Shown here: in pieces, positions 63,232 through 64,000 of the stretch
Layout: each line of letters begins with the position of its first letter
Numbering within the stretch: position 1 is the first letter of the stretch
Assembly: GCF_015550425.1 (NCBI RefSeq)
Contig: NZ_JADNAT010000002.1
Span: 186,001-250,000, forward strand
Source of the DNA: Clostridium sp. 1001275B_160808_H3
GTDB lineage: Bacteria; Bacillota; Clostridia; Clostridiales; Clostridiaceae
Direction: 5' to 3'
DNA: 64,000 nt
Notes under the pieces: model-generated
Database searches by the model: none
What the model saw: the letters and a program-made list of their open reading frames with translations, nothing else
Told to the model about the DNA's origin: nothing
Translations under genes and position numbers: made by a program

Positions 63232-63367
63232 TTTGAATAAATTATAATAATATTTATATAAGATAAAAAATATCATGATTTTAATATAATTTATATTAAA
63301 ATTAGAAGATAAAAATCTGTAAGAAATATTTTAAGTATTATGATAAATTATTAATGGAGGTAGATAT

Positions 63368-63907
63368 ATGAATAAGGAGGAAAAATGGAAAGCTGTTATA
63401 GAGAATGATTTAAGATATGATGGGGATTTTTTTTATGGAGTTAAAACAACAAAAATATTTTGTCGTCCATCTTGTAAATCTAAAAATCCAGTTAAAGAAA
63501 ATGTAGAATTTTTTTCTACCACTGAAAGTGCAATTGAAAGTGGATTTAGGCCTTGTAAAAGATGTCGACCTGATTTAATAGAATACAATCCGATTACTAA
63601 TATTGCTAATAGTATGAAGGAGATTTATGATAAATATTATTTTGATGAAGAGCTTATTAATATTAAGATAAAAGGTCTTCATATAGCTAAAAGTCATTTA
63701 ATAAGAGTTTTCAATAAGACTTTTAGCTTAACACCTAAAGCATATATTTCTAAAATTAGAATTGATAAAGCTAAGGAACTTTTGAAAACTAGTGATAAAT
63801 CAATTACTGAAATTTCTTATGATTGTGGATATAGGAGTTTATCAACTTTTTATGATAATTTTAAGAAAGTTGAAGGGATGAGTCCTATGAGTTATCGTAT
63901 AAAATAA
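63368..63907 (+). CDS. Ada-type methylphosphotriester-DNA transferase/AraC regulator
   Basis: 179 residues. The N-terminal zinc domain of Ada (1-75) has FFYGVKTTKIFCRPSCKSKN, the methyl-accepting cysteine being in FCRPSC, and the other ligands in FRPCKRCRP. The C-terminal AraC double helix-turn-helix (about 85-179) has HIAKSHLIRVFNKTFSLTPK, AYISKIRIDKAKELLKT and CGYRSLSTFYDNFKKVEGMS. Once methylated at the cysteine, it should activate alkylation-repair genes. The O6-alkylguanine transferase part of E. coli Ada is absent and encoded by the next gene. GGAGG precedes the ATG at close spacing. Confidence 0.94.
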   Translation: MNKEEKWKAVIENDLRYDGDFFYGVKTTKIFCRPSCKSKNPVKENVEFFSTTESAIESGFRPCKRCRPDLIEYNPITNIANSMKEIYDKYYFDEELINIKIKGLHIAKSHLIRVFNKTFSLTPKAYISKIRIDKAKELLKTSDKSITEISYDCGYRSLSTFYDNFKKVEGMSPMSYRIK

Positions 63908-63945
63908 TTAAGAATCTGCTTATAAAATAGATGTGAAGGAGTTAT

Positions 63946-64000
63946 ATGAAAAGTATTTTTTACTATGAGACTATAATTGGAGAAATTGGAATAGCTGATA
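63946..64000 (+). CDS. ogt: Methylated-DNA--protein-cysteine methyltransferase, 5' end only
   Basis: The frame opens at an ATG seven bases after AAGGAG and runs off the window end after 18 codons: MKSIFYYETIIGEIGIAD. The pattern Y-T-IG-I-IA is the N-terminal strand of Ogt/AGT proteins. Its place 38 bp behind the Ada-type gene makes it the missing O6-methylguanine transferase part of a split Ada system. The catalytic PCHR motif lies outside the window, so the call is based on the N-terminus and context. Confidence 0.7.
   Translation, partial: MKSIFYYETIIGEIGIAD

Overview
The window is a strongly AT-rich chromosomal segment from a low-GC, endospore-forming, anaerobic Firmicute. It is most likely a Clostridium sensu stricto species; I do not name the species. 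The grounds are strong AGGAGG-type ribosome binding sites on nearly every gene, a SpoVA spore-channel cluster with DUF1657 and YetF partners, an iron-type alcohol dehydrogenase, a ferredoxin-nitroreductase, LicT antitermination and many U-tract terminators. I see no prophage, insertion sequence, CRISPR array, tRNA or rRNA. It reads as ordinary core and accessory chromosome, dense in transport and sugar genes, and it is cut inside a gene at each end.

Layout. 1-2.8 kb: the end of a GH130 enzyme, a reverse-strand anion transporter and a dihydrouridine synthase. 2.83-3.02 kb: a 192-bp imperfect palindrome. 3.2-6.6 kb: a reverse-strand spore operon (DUF1657, YetF-DUF1657 fusion, SpoVAC, SpoVAD, SpoVAE) with a divergent DUF1657 gene. 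7-9.8 kb: two HAD phosphatases and two unknown small proteins. 9.9-12.3 kb: a TetR regulator and oleate hydratase. 12.4-15.9 kb: an HTH-Mop regulator divergent from modABC for molybdate/tungstate uptake. 16.1-19.2 kb: an alcohol dehydrogenase and a WG-repeat protein.

20-27 kb holds an unusual operon: a complete sugar-phosphate-type ABC importer (ATPase, two permeases, lipoprotein) with a beta-CASP metallo-beta-lactamase-fold hydrolase and a cytoplasmic 5'-nucleotidase-like enzyme. This suggests uptake and stepwise breakdown of a phosphorylated, perhaps phosphodiester or nucleotide, compound. 27-34 kb: a CLC channel/antiporter, a GH20 hexosaminidase, a leader-peptide attenuator before a small HTH gene, an MBL hydrolase, and a Pit phosphate transporter with its DUF47 partner behind repeated Pho boxes. 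34-40 kb: a kinase-like gene with a truncated phosphoesterase, a zinc-ribbon membrane protein, a Vat/CatB-type acetyltransferase, an HMA-like protein without its metal cysteines, a LysR gene divergent from a ferredoxin-nitroreductase, and a FrnE-like oxidoreductase.

41-46.3 kb is a beta-glucoside regulon: LicT, a BglP-type PTS permease and a 6-phospho-beta-glucosidase. It carries three RAT antiterminator sites, the last fused to a hairpin over the permease ribosome binding site. 46-51 kb: KDPG aldolase, a lone ribosomal protein S4, a convergent L25/Ctc gene with a structured leader, an L,D-transpeptidase, DegV and DUF1836. 51.4-58.2 kb: GH36 alpha-galactosidase, then a divergent YesM-type kinase and YesN-type regulator with a membrane-anchored solute-binding protein but no permease. 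58-64 kb: small regulators, the coupled unknown pair DUF6323/DUF6179, a class I glutamine amidotransferase, a GNAT acetyltransferase, and a split Ada/Ogt alkylation-repair pair that runs off the end.
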